Source: Bacillus sp. FJAT-29790 (GTDB lineage: Bacteria > Bacillota > Bacilli > Bacillales > Cytobacillaceae). Taken from it: a DNA stretch of 64,000 nt. Made by a program: the position numbers and the translations under genes. The stretch's first letter is position 1, and each line of letters begins with the position of its first letter. The stretch is taken from contig NZ_JAHNZZ010000001.1 of the NCBI RefSeq assembly GCF_019039215.1, forward strand, positions 147,515 through 211,514. Reading direction: 5' to 3'. Below, in pieces: positions 42,175 to 50,316 of the stretch. The notes beneath the pieces were generated by a model. The model was not told where the DNA came from. It made no database searches and was given only the letters and a program-made list of their open reading frames with translations.

Positions 42175-42909
42175 GTGATTGTTATCACCAATTATGAGCC
42201 AATACCAAATATTAACCGTTTTCAAGGAGTGCAGCGGGAAATCTTTCTTGCGTTAGAGAATAGTCCTTTCCCACATCAATACGAATCTCTTCATGTATTG
42301 CTATTCGACATCCAATTAAGAGAAAATATTATTAAAGCGGCAAGATTGCTTAATGGAAGTCAGGCAAAATTTGCGCCATTTACAACTTCCAAATTTAATC
42401 CGCAAGTTTGGACGAAAATCATATATGGCTATTTGTTGAATCCATACGTTTTACCTTCAGATTCAATTAGGGATATTTTCAAAAATAGCAAGGAGTATGC
42501 ATTTGAATGCTCGACAGCGATTATAATCATATATTATAAAGCGGTTCTAGATTCGATTCCTACAAGCTATTTCAATACATTATTCCAGAGATTATTAGTC
42601 TGGGATTGGAACTATGATCATGATTTGGGGATAATTACGAAGGAAGGCAGGGATTTCATTCCGGGTGATGTCGTCTATTTCTATAATCCTGATTATGGTC
42701 ATCCGGTATGGAGAGGAGAAAATGCTGTCTATTTAGGAGGCGGGCTGTATTTTGGCCATGGGATTGGGATTCAAACAGAAGAAGGCATGGTAAAAGCCCT
42801 TAATACATTGAGACGACCATATTCAACTCAAAATGCTTACTTAATATCTCAGCATAGCAGGTTAGACGCTCACTATTTGTCTCGATTCGCAAAACCGTTG
42901 TTCGTTTGA
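42175..42909 (+). CDS. tgl: Spore coat protein-glutamine gamma-glutamyltransferase
   Basis: A 244-residue spore transglutaminase that cross-links coat proteins (such as GerQ in B. subtilis) through epsilon-(gamma-glutamyl)lysine bonds. The nucleophile is Cys112 in YAFECSTAIIIIYY. The later WRGENAVYLGGGLYFGHGIGI and LISQHSRLD match B. subtilis Tgl region by region, and the length (245 there) agrees. The GTG at 42175 is chosen since GGGGGAGGGG lies 5-10 bases upstream. A sigma-K-like promoter precedes it, fitting late mother-cell expression. It is a single gene. Confidence 0.93.
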   Translation: MIVITNYEPIPNINRFQGVQREIFLALENSPFPHQYESLHVLLFDIQLRENIIKAARLLNGSQAKFAPFTTSKFNPQVWTKIIYGYLLNPYVLPSDSIRDIFKNSKEYAFECSTAIIIIYYKAVLDSIPTSYFNTLFQRLLVWDWNYDHDLGIITKEGRDFIPGDVVYFYNPDYGHPVWRGENAVYLGGGLYFGHGIGIQTEEGMVKALNTLRRPYSTQNAYLISQHSRLDAHYLSRFAKPLFV

Positions 42910-43184
42910 TAAAAACATGCGAGAGCGTCTGTTTAAACTTAGTAGGTAAATATTGGTCGGCCTACTTTACTGCACCGGTTATTCCTTCGTCATTAGGCTT
43001 GTTCAAGTAAGCGCACCGATAATTTATTAGTTTTGAAAAATAATGTTTTGTCTTTTATTAAGAAAATATGATCAAGCCTTCTTATCTTTTCTTAGGTTAA
43101 TCACCCAAGAAATTAGATGGTCATTTGCATATCATTAAATTGGGTACTAAACCAAAAAAGGAAAATATGAGGAGGCTGGAAATT

Positions 43185-43409
43185 TTGGATATGAATGTAT
43201 TGCCCTATTCCATAAATCCAATGGATGAGAGAATTAGATCATTTGGCTTCGGTGGATTCGGCAGACCGTTCTTTGGAGGTTTTGGATTTGGTTTGCCATT
43301 TTTATTAGGAGGATTGGCCTTGGGTTCAGTCCTTGGCGGCGGGTTTGGTTATGGTTATGGTTATCCATTTTACCCTCCATTTGCTTATCCGTTTTATCCT
43401 TTCTATTGA
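43185..43409 (+). CDS. Gly/Phe/Tyr-rich protein, probable spore or surface protein
   Basis: About 74 residues. After a short polar start (MNVLPYSINPMDERIRS) the chain is made of GFGGFGRPFFGGFGFG, a hydrophobic Gly-rich middle (LLGGLALGSVLGGG) and the aromatic tail YGYGYPFYPPFAYPFYPFY. GAGGAGG supports a TTG start at 43185; the ATG at 43191 is the alternative. Such sequences occur in spore coat and exosporium proteins of Bacillus, and the neighbouring tgl supports that, but the family is not recognised. A terminator follows at once. Confidence 0.65.
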   Translation: MDMNVLPYSINPMDERIRSFGFGGFGRPFFGGFGFGLPFLLGGLALGSVLGGGFGYGYGYPFYPPFAYPFYPFY

Positions 43410-43418
43410 TTTCTTGGA

Positions 43419-43448
43419 AAAGCTCTGCATCATGAGGTACAGAGCTTT
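43419..43448. terminator. Bidirectional terminator
   Basis: AAAGCTCTG and CAGAGCTTT, with a 12-base loop, between two convergent genes. Confidence 0.75.
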
Positions 43449-43464
43449 CATAATTGTAAGTCTC

Positions 43465-43767
43465 TTAATCCCATTCCTCTATAAGCACGATTCCGCCTGT
43501 TAAATCGACCGTATTTCTATCGCCTTTGTAATATAGCTTTCCATCCTCATTTACAATTAAGTTTTCATAGGTAAACACTTGATCTCCAGATGGGAGCTTG
43601 ATAATGATTTTCTGACCCAAGTCTTTTTTAGGGGCTTCGATTTTTATCAGGCTTTTAGAATAGAAATATAATGCTGTAATGGCTGAAATACAGAAGAGAA
43701 ACAGGATTAATAAACTTTTTGAAAACCATTGTTTCGGTTGAACAAGGTGCCTCTCGGATCTACTCAT
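43465..43767 (-). CDS. Membrane-anchored hypothetical protein
   Basis: A 100-residue protein with a basic N-terminus (SRSERHLVQPKQW), one membrane segment (about 18-38: LLILFLFCISAITALYFY) and a predominantly beta-type extracellular domain of about 60 residues (IIIKLPSGDQVFTYENLIVNEDGKLYYKGDRNTVDL). A GGAGGT site lies upstream. No known family is recognised. It is convergent with the Gly-rich protein gene and divergent from the sigma-W operon. Confidence 0.65.
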   Translation of the reverse strand: MSRSERHLVQPKQWFSKSLLILFLFCISAITALYFYSKSLIKIEAPKKDLGQKIIIKLPSGDQVFTYENLIVNEDGKLYYKGDRNTVDLTGGIVLIEEWD

Positions 43768-43897
43768 TTCCCGACAATACCTCCATATCCACTTTTAACC
43801 GCTAATTTCTAACACTTGAACATGGTATGCTTGAAAAGTGGCAGTGATGACAGAAATGGGCCGTGAATTATTCCTTGAATATTCCTTTCCTGAATTT

Positions 43898-43923
43898 TGA
43901 AACATTTCCATTTTCCATCCGTA
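43898..43923 (+). promoter_or_regulatory. Sigma-W promoter of the flotillin operon
   Basis: TGAAAC (43898-43903), exactly 16 bases, then CGTA (43920-43923). This is a full match to the sigma-W consensus. The yuaF-floT operon of B. subtilis is a known SigW target, which supports the call. Confidence 0.85.
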
Positions 43924-43970
43924 TATAATGTATGCTGGAAATATGGGACACGGTAAAGGAGGGGATGATA

Positions 43971-44093
43971 TTGAAATTTAAGAGTCTGAATGAAAAGGAT
44001 CAGCGAGATGATGTTCCAAACGAAAGTATTTTAGATTTAACAAAAATGAAGATGATGAGGGAAATAGCCTTACATCTGGATAGGACTGCATAA
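43971..44093 (+). CDS. Small 40-residue peptide at the head of the sigma-W operon
   Basis: TTG start preceded by AAAGGAGGGG at good spacing. It encodes a charged 40-residue peptide (MKFKSLNEKDQRDDVPNESI, then a helix-prone LTKMKMMREIALHLDRTA). It ends 2 bases before the NfeD-like gene and directly follows the sigma-W promoter. Placement and ribosome binding site suggest a true gene, or a leader peptide for translational coupling. No homologue is recognised. No signal or membrane segment. Confidence 0.6.
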   Translation: MKFKSLNEKDQRDDVPNESILDLTKMKMMREIALHLDRTA

Positions 44094-44095
44094 CG

Positions 44096-44620
44096 ATGGA
44101 ATTATTCGGTTTGCACATTGAAACGATTTATTTATACACACTGATTATTTCCGGCATTTTAATCATCCTTTATTTATTTTTTGGCGATGTCATGGAAGGA
44201 ATTTCAGAAGCAACTGGGGTAATTAATCCTGTTCTGGTACTCGCATTTTTAACCTTTATGTCTGCAATTGGGTACTTACTGGAATTACTTACTTCCATGC
44301 AAAGTGTATTAATCATGGTAATCGCTGCAGTAGCGTCATTAATTTTGGACACACTGCTGAATGTATTTGTACTTATTCCATTAGCAAATGCGGAAGAATC
44401 GCTTGTTTACACAGAGGAATCATTAAAAGGACGAATAGGCACTGTAATCATTCCGATCCCTGAAAATGGTTTTGGTGAAGTCCTAATTGAAAACATTAGT
44501 GGAAGAATTTCGAAGCCTGCTACTAGTTTTGATGATAGTATAATAGAAGAAGGAAAAAGAGTTCTTATCATCGATGTGAAAAATGGGGCTCTTTATGTAG
44601 TTGCCCATGATGAATTTTAG
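44096..44620 (+). CDS. yuaF: NfeD-family membrane protein (YuaF-like)
   Basis: A 174-residue protein with about three hydrophobic segments in the first 105 residues, then a soluble OB-fold domain (GRIGTVIIPIPENGFGEVLIENISGRISKPATS, ending KNGALYVVAHDEF). This short NfeD type without a protease domain is the partner of flotillin in Bacillus. It is 15 bases upstream of floT and behind a sigma-W promoter. Role: membrane organisation and envelope stress resistance. Confidence 0.88.
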   Translation: MELFGLHIETIYLYTLIISGILIILYLFFGDVMEGISEATGVINPVLVLAFLTFMSAIGYLLELLTSMQSVLIMVIAAVASLILDTLLNVFVLIPLANAEESLVYTEESLKGRIGTVIIPIPENGFGEVLIENISGRISKPATSFDDSIIEEGKRVLIIDVKNGALYVVAHDEF

Positions 44621-44635
44621 ATTGGAGGAAAAAGT

Positions 44636-46177
44636 ATGCTCACGATTTGGATTGTCATTGGAATTGTTGCATTTTTATTAATTGCCTTATTGGGAGTTTT
44701 TATTACGAAGTATCGTACGGCTGGACCGGATGAAGCATTAATCGTTACGGGCAGCTATCTTGGTAGGAAAAATGTCCATGTAGATGAATCAGGTAATAAA
44801 ATAAAGATCATCCGGGGTGGAGGAACCTTTGTCCTGCCTGTATTCCAGCAGGCACAACCATTAAGTCTCTTGTCTAGTAAGCTAGAAGTTTCTACTCCAG
44901 AGGTTTATACCGAGCAGGGCGTTCCTGTCATGGCAGATGGGACGGCGATTATAAAGATTGGCGGATCAATCGGAGAAATTGCAACTGCAGCTGAACAGTT
45001 TCTAGGAAAGTCGAAGGATGACAGGGAAAATGAGGCGAAGGAAGTTCTTGAAGGACATTTGAGATCGATTCTGGGCTCAATGACAGTAGAGGAAATTTAT
45101 AAAAACAGGGATAAATTTTCTCAAGAAGTTCAAAGGGTTGCTTCACAGGATTTGGCAAAAATGGGTCTTATTATTGTATCCTTCACGATTAAAGATGTTC
45201 GCGATAAAAACGGCTATCTTGACTCATTAGGGAAGCCGAGAATTGCACAAGTTAAACGGGATGCAGATATCGCGACCGCTGAAGCGGAAAAAGAAACACG
45301 TATTAAGCGTGCGGAAGCAGCTAAAGATGCTCAAAAAGCCGAGCTTGAAAGAGCAACTGAAATTGCAGAAGCTGAAAAAGAAAATCAAATGAAAATGGCC
45401 GATTACCGCAGGGATCAGGATATTGCTAAAGCCCGTGCTGACCAGGCTTATGATTTGGAGACCGCCCGTGCAAAACAGGAAGTTACCGAGCAGGAAATGC
45501 AGATTAAGATTATTGAACGACAAAAGCAAATTGAGCTTGAAGAAAAAGAGATTTTAAGAAGAGAACGTCAATATGATTCCGAAGTGAAGAAAAAGGCAGA
45601 CGCTGATCGTTATGCCGTCGAACAGGCTGCAGAAGCTGAAAAGAAAAAGCAATTCGCTGAAGCAGACTCCAATCAATACCGGATTGAATCCCAAGCTCGC
45701 GCAGATGCAGAACGTGTCAGGGTGGATGGTTTGGCGAAGGCTGAATCTCAACGTGCACAGGGTGAGTCTGAAGCTGATATCATTCGCTTGAAAGGTCTTG
45801 CCGAAGCAGAAGCGAAACGGAAAATTGCAGAAGCCTTCGAACAATATGGCCAGGCAGCCATTATGGACATGGTCTTGAAAATGCTTCCTGAATATGCGAA
45901 GCAAGTTGCGAGCCCGCTTTCGAATATTGATAAGATCACAATTGTTGATACTGGCAGTGACGGAAAAAATGGCGGAGCCAATAAAGTAACCGGCTATGCG
46001 ACAAACTTGATGTCCACTATGCAGGAAACCTTAAAAGCTTCTTCCGGCATTGACATAAAAGAGCTTTTAGAAAACTTTTCAGGTAAATCAAATATCCGCC
46101 AAAGCCTTGACCAGTTAACCTTTGAAATGAAGGAAAACACGAAGAGACAAAAGGATGTAAGTGACGAAGAAGAATAA
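44636..46177 (+). CDS. floT: Flotillin
   Basis: A 513-residue SPFH-family protein. One N-terminal hydrophobic hairpin (about 3-26) is followed by the SPFH/PHB domain (to about 200, with FVLPVFQQAQPLSLLSSKLEVSTPEVYTEQGVPV) and a long coiled coil rich in Glu-Ala repeats (about 200-410). The C-terminal oligomerisation segment includes LKMLPEYAKQVASPLSNIDKITIVD. It scaffolds ordered membrane domains. It is co-transcribed with the NfeD-like gene under sigma-W. Length and organisation match B. subtilis FloT (YuaG). The third gene of that operon, yuaI, is absent here. Confidence 0.94.
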   Translation: MLTIWIVIGIVAFLLIALLGVFITKYRTAGPDEALIVTGSYLGRKNVHVDESGNKIKIIRGGGTFVLPVFQQAQPLSLLSSKLEVSTPEVYTEQGVPVMADGTAIIKIGGSIGEIATAAEQFLGKSKDDRENEAKEVLEGHLRSILGSMTVEEIYKNRDKFSQEVQRVASQDLAKMGLIIVSFTIKDVRDKNGYLDSLGKPRIAQVKRDADIATAEAEKETRIKRAEAAKDAQKAELERATEIAEAEKENQMKMADYRRDQDIAKARADQAYDLETARAKQEVTEQEMQIKIIERQKQIELEEKEILRRERQYDSEVKKKADADRYAVEQAAEAEKKKQFAEADSNQYRIESQARADAERVRVDGLAKAESQRAQGESEADIIRLKGLAEAEAKRKIAEAFEQYGQAAIMDMVLKMLPEYAKQVASPLSNIDKITIVDTGSDGKNGGANKVTGYATNLMSTMQETLKASSGIDIKELLENFSGKSNIRQSLDQLTFEMKENTKRQKDVSDEEE

Positions 46178-46249
46178 TAATTTGATTCATAAATACCTAT
46201 TTTTAGTCTTTTTTTGGAAGGCAAAAAACTAAATATCATATTAAAAGCT

Positions 46250-46278
46250 GAGGTCACTTAATGAAGTGGCCTCTTTTT
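46250..46278 (+). terminator. Terminator of the flotillin operon
   Basis: GAGGTCACTT and AAGTGGCCTC (one G-T pair) with loop AATG and a T5 run. Confidence 0.85.
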
Positions 46279-46375
46279 ATGTGGTGAATTGACCTAAAAA
46301 TTGTGTGTTCGTCTATCGCACAATTTGGGTTAAGTGAATAGGATATATGGAATCAAAAAAAGGAGGTATTAGAAA

Positions 46376-46486
46376 ATGGGAGACGGATTTGCTGGTTGTG
46401 GCGGAGGCTTCGCCCTCCTAGTTGTACTGTTTATCTTGCTAATAATCATTGGTGCTTCTTGGGGATTCGGAGGCTTCGCGTACTAA
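46376..46486 (+). CDS. YjcZ-family sporulation micro-protein
   Basis: A 36-residue peptide: a short Gly-rich start (MGDGFAGCGGG), then the hydrophobic membrane segment [19 protein letters not shown]. This is the YjcZ/YtzE-like family of spore-associated small proteins, often present in many copies. AAGGAGG lies 8 bases upstream. It forms a pair with the next gene. Confidence 0.8.
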   Translation: MGDGFAGCGGGFALLVVLFILLIIIGASWGFGGFAY

Positions 46487-46528
46487 CTATATGGAAAACA
46501 GTTTAATCTAGAAAGGAGGGGATATTTT

Positions 46529-46672
46529 ATGTTCGGATACGGTGGCTATGGCGGCTGCGGATACGGAGGAGTTGGATTTGGAGGATGCGGCTTCGGAGGA
46601 GGTTTTGCGTTAATCGTTGTTCTGTTTATCCTTCTTATAATCGTAGGTGCATCTTGTTTTAGTTTTTGCTAA
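46529..46672 (+). CDS. YjcZ-family sporulation micro-protein
   Basis: A 47-residue peptide: a Gly/Tyr/Cys-rich head ([12 protein letters not shown]) followed by the same hydrophobic C-terminal segment ([18 protein letters not shown]) as its neighbour. AAAGGAGGGG precedes the ATG. The shared tail shows that the two are duplicates. A strong terminator follows. Confidence 0.82.
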   Translation: MFGYGGYGGCGYGGVGFGGCGFGGGFALIVVLFILLIIVGASCFSFC

Positions 46673-46677
46673 AGGGT

Positions 46678-46714
46678 AAAGAAAAGCAGGGGTCTCTCCT
46701 GCTTTTCTTTTTTG
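46678..46714 (+). terminator. Terminator after the YjcZ-type genes
   Basis: AAGAAAAGCAGG and CCTGCTTTTCTT with a short loop and T6. Confidence 0.85.
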
Positions 46715-46784
46715 ACATTAAATAGAATGTCAAAATCTAGACATGCTATTTTAATTTATGGCTATGTTAAAGCTTAATGTTGAT

Positions 46785-47000
46785 AATTGCACTTGTTGAT
46801 TGTAGAGGAAGGCGCGAGATCCTCGAAAATGCATTCGCATTTCCTTCGTGCGGTGTTTATTCGCGGATGATTAATCAAAGTCCTGCGGGAGAAGCGTGTC
46901 AGGAGAGACCCCGCAGGAGCGTTAGCGACGAGGAGGCTCCCCGACCGCCCGCGTTTGCTGAGTGCCTGCAGCGGAAATCAACAGCTACATTTAACACAGC
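46785..47000. repeat. GC-rich intergenic repeat element, copy 1
   Basis: Sequence far richer in GC than its surroundings, with the blocks TCCTGCGGGA, GGAGAGACCCCGCAGG, CGAGGAGGCTCC and GCAGCGGAAATCAACAG. A second copy is at 51393-51530 with the same blocks in the same order (TCCTGCGGGA, GGGAGACCCCACAGG, CGAGAGGCTCC, GCAGCGGAAATCAACGGG). CCTGCGGG/CCCCGCAGG can pair in a hairpin. This type of dispersed palindromic element is widespread in Bacillus intergenic regions. An open frame through it is a by-product. Confidence 0.75.
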
Positions 47001-47005
47001 CTAAT

Positions 47006-47767
47006 TTACAAAACGGGTAGGGAGCTAGAACTCATGTCACCTTTTAATCTAGAATGAATGGTTCTTTTGCATTCCAAAAATTGATTATCTAGCAGGAGAT
47101 TTTCATTCCTAGGCTTTGGAAACGGGACTGTAAACTGAAAAGCGACATGAGCTGGCTTATGTGATAGCACTAAAACCCGGTCAGATAGGAAGAGAGCCTC
47201 TTCGACACTATGTGTGACAAAAAGAATCGTCTTCTGATGAATCCCCCAAATGTCTAGCAGCCATTTTTGCATATCAAGCCTTGTTAATTCGTCTAATGCA
47301 GAAAATGGTTCATCAAGAAGGATGACACGCTGGGGGCTTAAAAGGGCTCTAATAAAAGCGGTACGCTGTTTCATTCCACCAGATAATTCATGGGGGAAGG
47401 CATGAATATATTCACCGAGGCCTGCTTTCTCAATCATCTCTTTCGCTACTTCTTTATCTGTTTTCCCTTGGATTTCTTGACCTAGCATGACATTTTGCAG
47501 AATAGTTCTCCATGGAAGCAGCGAAGGGGTTTGCGGCATATAACTAATTGACCCCCGTTTTCCATTGATATTTTTCCCATGTAATCGAATCGCGCCTTTG
47601 TCCGGGGATAACAATCCGCCGATTAAATGAAAGATTGTGCTTTTTCCGCTCCCGGACGGCCCCAAGATTGAGACAAACTCACCTTCATTAACCTGTAAAT
47701 CCAGCTCTTTTAGGACTTCATTTTGTCCAAAACGTTTAGAAATATTTTCAATGGAGAGTAAAGTCAT
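47006..47767 (-). CDS. thiZ: Thiamine precursor ABC transporter, ATP-binding protein (ThiZ-like)
   Basis: A 253-residue ATPase of the nitrate/sulfonate/taurine/HMP group. Walker A is GPSGSGKST, the signature LSGGMKQRTAFIRALL, Walker B VILLDEPFSALDELTR and the switch histidine in VTHSVEEAL. It overlaps the permease gene by 4 bases and ends the operon that starts with a TPP riboswitch. That identifies it as the energy subunit for hydroxymethylpyrimidine (HMP) or formylamino-HMP uptake. Confidence 0.88.
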   Translation of the reverse strand: MTLLSIENISKRFGQNEVLKELDLQVNEGEFVSILGPSGSGKSTIFHLIGGLLSPDKGAIRLHGKNINGKRGSISYMPQTPSLLPWRTILQNVMLGQEIQGKTDKEVAKEMIEKAGLGEYIHAFPHELSGGMKQRTAFIRALLSPQRVILLDEPFSALDELTRLDMQKWLLDIWGIHQKTILFVTHSVEEALFLSDRVLVLSHKPAHVAFQFTVPFPKPRNENLLLDNQFLECKRTIHSRLKGDMSSSSLPVL

Positions 47768-48531
47768 CTTTTATCGTCCTCCTTTGCTTTCCAGCGGACA
47801 AGCAAATATTCTGCGAGTAATATCATGACAAAAAATAGTAAACTTAAAGCCATTATGGCAAAAATAGCGACAAAAACCCGATCTGTTCTAAAGGAAGAAG
47901 AAGCAAGTGTCATATATACCCCGATTCCTGCTTTGGCGCCGAGCCATTCTGAAATGACTGCGCCCATCACACTATATGTAGCCGAGATTTTTAAGCCGGA
48001 AAATAAGGCAGGCAATGAAAAAGGGAGTTCAAGCTTCCAAAAAAGCTGTTTCCTTGAAGCACCCGCCATCAACATATAATGTTTCAGCTCATTCGGAGTT
48101 TGCCTAAAGCCATCAAGTGCAGCAACGGTTATCGGAAAGAAACAAACAAGTGTGATAACGATTAATTTTGGCAGCAGACCAAATCCAAACCAAATGACCA
48201 ATAAAGGAGCAAGGACAATAATCGGTACGTTTTGTGAAAGGATCAGCAGCGGGTAAATCGCTTCCCTTATAATAGGAAGAAGATGGAGCAGAATAGCTGT
48301 TAGCAGGCCGATGCTCGTTCCAATCGCAAATCCAAGCAGTGATAGCTTAATGGTTGATAGCAGCTGGGGATGAAAGCTTATCCAGCCGGTTATCACTTCC
48401 TGAAAAATGTCTGTTGGCGGAGGAAGGAGCCAGCCCGGAATATCCGCCAGCTTAACAGCCACTTCCCAAATAACGAATAAAAGGAGGAGAACCAGCGTTG
48501 GTCTCCACCCTTTTAATAAAAATTTCCTCAT
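47764..48531 (-). CDS. thiX: Thiamine precursor ABC transporter, permease (ThiX-like)
   Basis: A 255-residue membrane protein with about six hydrophobic segments, of the SsuC/TauC type. The EAA loop is DGFRQTPNELKHYMLMAGASRKQLFWKLELPFSLPALFSGLKI. The N-terminus has IPGWLLPPPTDIF, typical of this group. It overlaps both neighbours (the MTH1187-type protein gene and the ATPase gene) by 4 bases, so the operon is translationally coupled. Confidence 0.88.
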   Translation of the reverse strand: MRKFLLKGWRPTLVLLLLFVIWEVAVKLADIPGWLLPPPTDIFQEVITGWISFHPQLLSTIKLSLLGFAIGTSIGLLTAILLHLLPIIREAIYPLLILSQNVPIIVLAPLLVIWFGFGLLPKLIVITLVCFFPITVAALDGFRQTPNELKHYMLMAGASRKQLFWKLELPFSLPALFSGLKISATYSVMGAVISEWLGAKAGIGVYMTLASSSFRTDRVFVAIFAIMALSLLFFVMILLAEYLLVRWKAKEDDKR

Positions 48532-48821
48532 GGACGGTATTTCTCTGTTAAGCTATCCATTTCAATCCCGGACGGCTGATATAAAATTTTCACTTGTGAA
48601 ATTACATTACTGCTGCCGATTTCAATCATTCTTTCGTTCATCTTTGCTATCACTTTAAATAGATGCTCTAATTCGCCTTCCATTGTTGTTTCTAAAGGAT
48701 GGACTTCATATTTCACACCTGACTCGGCGATAATCCGTATAGCTTCGTCCACATACGGGATCACGTCTTCCCCTGCTTTTGTTTTAGGAATAATTTGAAT
48801 GCTTACTAATGAATTAGCCAT
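48528..48821 (-). CDS. MTH1187/YkoF-type thiamine-binding protein
   Basis: A 97-residue protein of the thiamine-binding family (DUF77, ferredoxin-like fold): LVSIQIIPKTKAGEDVIPYVDEAIRIIAESGVKYEVHPLETTMEGE, then IGSSNVISQVKILYQPSG. B. subtilis YkoF in the thiamine-regulated ykoFEDC operon has two such domains; this one has a single domain. Its place inside a TPP-riboswitch operon supports binding of thiamine or its pyrimidine part in the cytosol. The gene overlaps thiX by 4 bases. Confidence 0.85.
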   Translation of the reverse strand: MANSLVSIQIIPKTKAGEDVIPYVDEAIRIIAESGVKYEVHPLETTMEGELEHLFKVIAKMNERMIEIGSSNVISQVKILYQPSGIEMDSLTEKYRP

Positions 48822-48835
48822 AATAATTTCTCTCC

Positions 48836-49840
48836 TTACTCAGGTAAAAATTCATTTGTGAACGCTTTTTCTGCGTCTAATTCTTTTTCTAATAACCCAT
48901 TTTCCAACATCCAGTTTGCATAGTTTTCCCAAATTTCTCGTTTTTGTACTCCCCATTTTTCTGCATCATCTTGATAACGCGGAGCTAACCATTCCTGGCT
49001 TTTTATCACGAGCTTCTGATCAAGGTCAGGGACTGCCTTTAAAAGGATATCAGCTGCTTCTTTTGGATTTTCAATTGTAAATTGATACCCCTTTGAAGCA
49101 GCCTTAATAAATGCCTTCACTGTTTCGGGATTTTTTTCAATCATTTTTTCATTCGTTGCTAATACTGGAGTGTAATAATCAAGCTTATCGGAATAGTCGG
49201 TTAAATACACCATATTAATCTTTTCCCCGCGAAGCTCGGCTTCTACACCTGTCCAACCGTAGTAAATCCAAGCGAAATCAATGTCTCTTTTTACAGCAGT
49301 GAAGAAGTCGGCATCTCCCATATTAATAAACGACACGTCTTCAACATTTGCCTTTTCTATTTTCATTAAAGAATCAAGCACTGATTTTTCAACAGGTGAG
49401 CCCCAGCCGCCGTATGTTTTGCCTGCAAAGTCTTTAGGAGAAGTAATATTTTTCTCAGCAGGTGAAGCAAATCCAGAAGTATTATGCTGAATGACAGCCG
49501 CGATGGAAACAAGTGGAACCCCCTGAACACGAGCCTGGGTAATGCTTTCCTGATAGCTGACCCCAAAATCAGCCTTTCCTGATGCAGTCAGCTGATCGGC
49601 ACCAGCTTCACCCGGCATGATAATTTCAACATCAAGGCCTTCTTCGGCGAAATAACCTTTTTCCTTCGCAACATATAGGCCGGTATGGTTTGTATTTGGC
49701 GTCCAATCAAGAACGACGGAAACATGTTTGAGCTCCTCTTTATTTTCCACCCCATCCTTTGACGGAGCTGCCTGATCATTGCTACTGCCGCAGCCCGCTA
49801 ACAAAAAAGCGGAAAAAATGACTGCCAGCCATCTTTTCAT
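48836..49840 (-). CDS. thiY: Thiamine precursor-binding lipoprotein (ThiY/NMT1-like)
   Basis: A 334-residue NMT1/THI5-like binding protein. The signal peptide ends with lipobox LAGC, Cys17. The mature protein has VSVVLDWTPNTNHTGLYVAKEKGYFAEEGLDVEIIMPGEAG, the start typical of HMP precursor-binding ThiY, and the C-terminal WMLENGLLEKELDAEKAFTNEFLP. It is the first gene after the TPP riboswitch and its terminator. It delivers an HMP-type precursor to ThiXZ. Confidence 0.9.
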   Translation of the reverse strand: MKRWLAVIFSAFLLAGCGSSNDQAAPSKDGVENKEELKHVSVVLDWTPNTNHTGLYVAKEKGYFAEEGLDVEIIMPGEAGADQLTASGKADFGVSYQESITQARVQGVPLVSIAAVIQHNTSGFASPAEKNITSPKDFAGKTYGGWGSPVEKSVLDSLMKIEKANVEDVSFINMGDADFFTAVKRDIDFAWIYYGWTGVEAELRGEKINMVYLTDYSDKLDYYTPVLATNEKMIEKNPETVKAFIKAASKGYQFTIENPKEAADILLKAVPDLDQKLVIKSQEWLAPRYQDDAEKWGVQKREIWENYANWMLENGLLEKELDAEKAFTNEFLPE

Positions 49841-49872
49841 ACGTATTACCTCCTGATGATTAATTACTTTTG

Positions 49873-49908
49873 AAAAAATAAAAACGCCCTGGGTATGAAC
49901 CCGGGCGC
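49873..49908 (-). terminator. Riboswitch-controlled terminator
   Basis: On the minus strand GCGCCCGGGT pairs with ACCCAGGGCG (one bulged A), followed by TTTTTATTTTTT. It lies between the TPP aptamer and thiY, the position expected for thiamine-dependent termination. Confidence 0.85.
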
Positions 49909-49937
49909 ATATTAACTAAACAAAATTTGGTTTAGAA

Positions 49938-50035
49938 TATGTTCCCTACGCTGGTATAAACCAGATCAGGTTCAAAGGGTCAACATCTTTATCGGATGAA
50001 GTCTCAACCGGCTGTACCGGTTCCCCTACAATTCT
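49938..50035 (-). ncRNA. TPP riboswitch (THI element)
   Basis: The minus strand carries the conserved aptamer parts: GGGGAACCGGTACAGCCGGT, then TTGAGACTTC (CUGAGA-type bulge), then GACCCTTTGAACCTGATCTGG and TACCAGCGTAGGGAA at the 3' side. The order and these motifs are diagnostic of the TPP aptamer. It regulates the thiY-thiXZ operon. A terminator follows immediately. Confidence 0.95.
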
Positions 50036-50077
50036 TGACTATTTAATTGAATAATATGAGCGTTTTTATTCTCCCTT

Positions 50078-50086
50078 ATTATAGCA
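50078..50086 (-). promoter_or_regulatory. Extended -10 promoter of the thiamine operon
   Basis: The minus strand reads TGCTATAAT (TG-N-TATAAT), about 45 bases upstream of the riboswitch start. No good -35 was seen, as is common with an extended -10. Confidence 0.5.
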
Positions 50087-50316
50087 GATGTAAGTCATTT
50101 GCCTAGTAAAATGTCCTTGATGGAAAAAATACCTATAAATCCCTGTAAAACCATGGAAGATATTGAGGTGTGGTCGTTCATTATAATCTATGTTACGGTT
50201 ATTATGTTGCAAAACAGAAGTCAATGATCAGAAGTCAATAATCAGATGCCAGAAGGCTATGCGCGTCTATTCTAAGAATATTAAGCCATCGCTAATAAAA
50301 TAGAGGAGGAGATACA

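Noticed and set aside
46777..47004. Plus-strand open frame of 75 codons
   Set aside because: It lies inside the GC-rich intergenic repeat, has no ribosome binding site, and the second repeat copy does not keep the frame.
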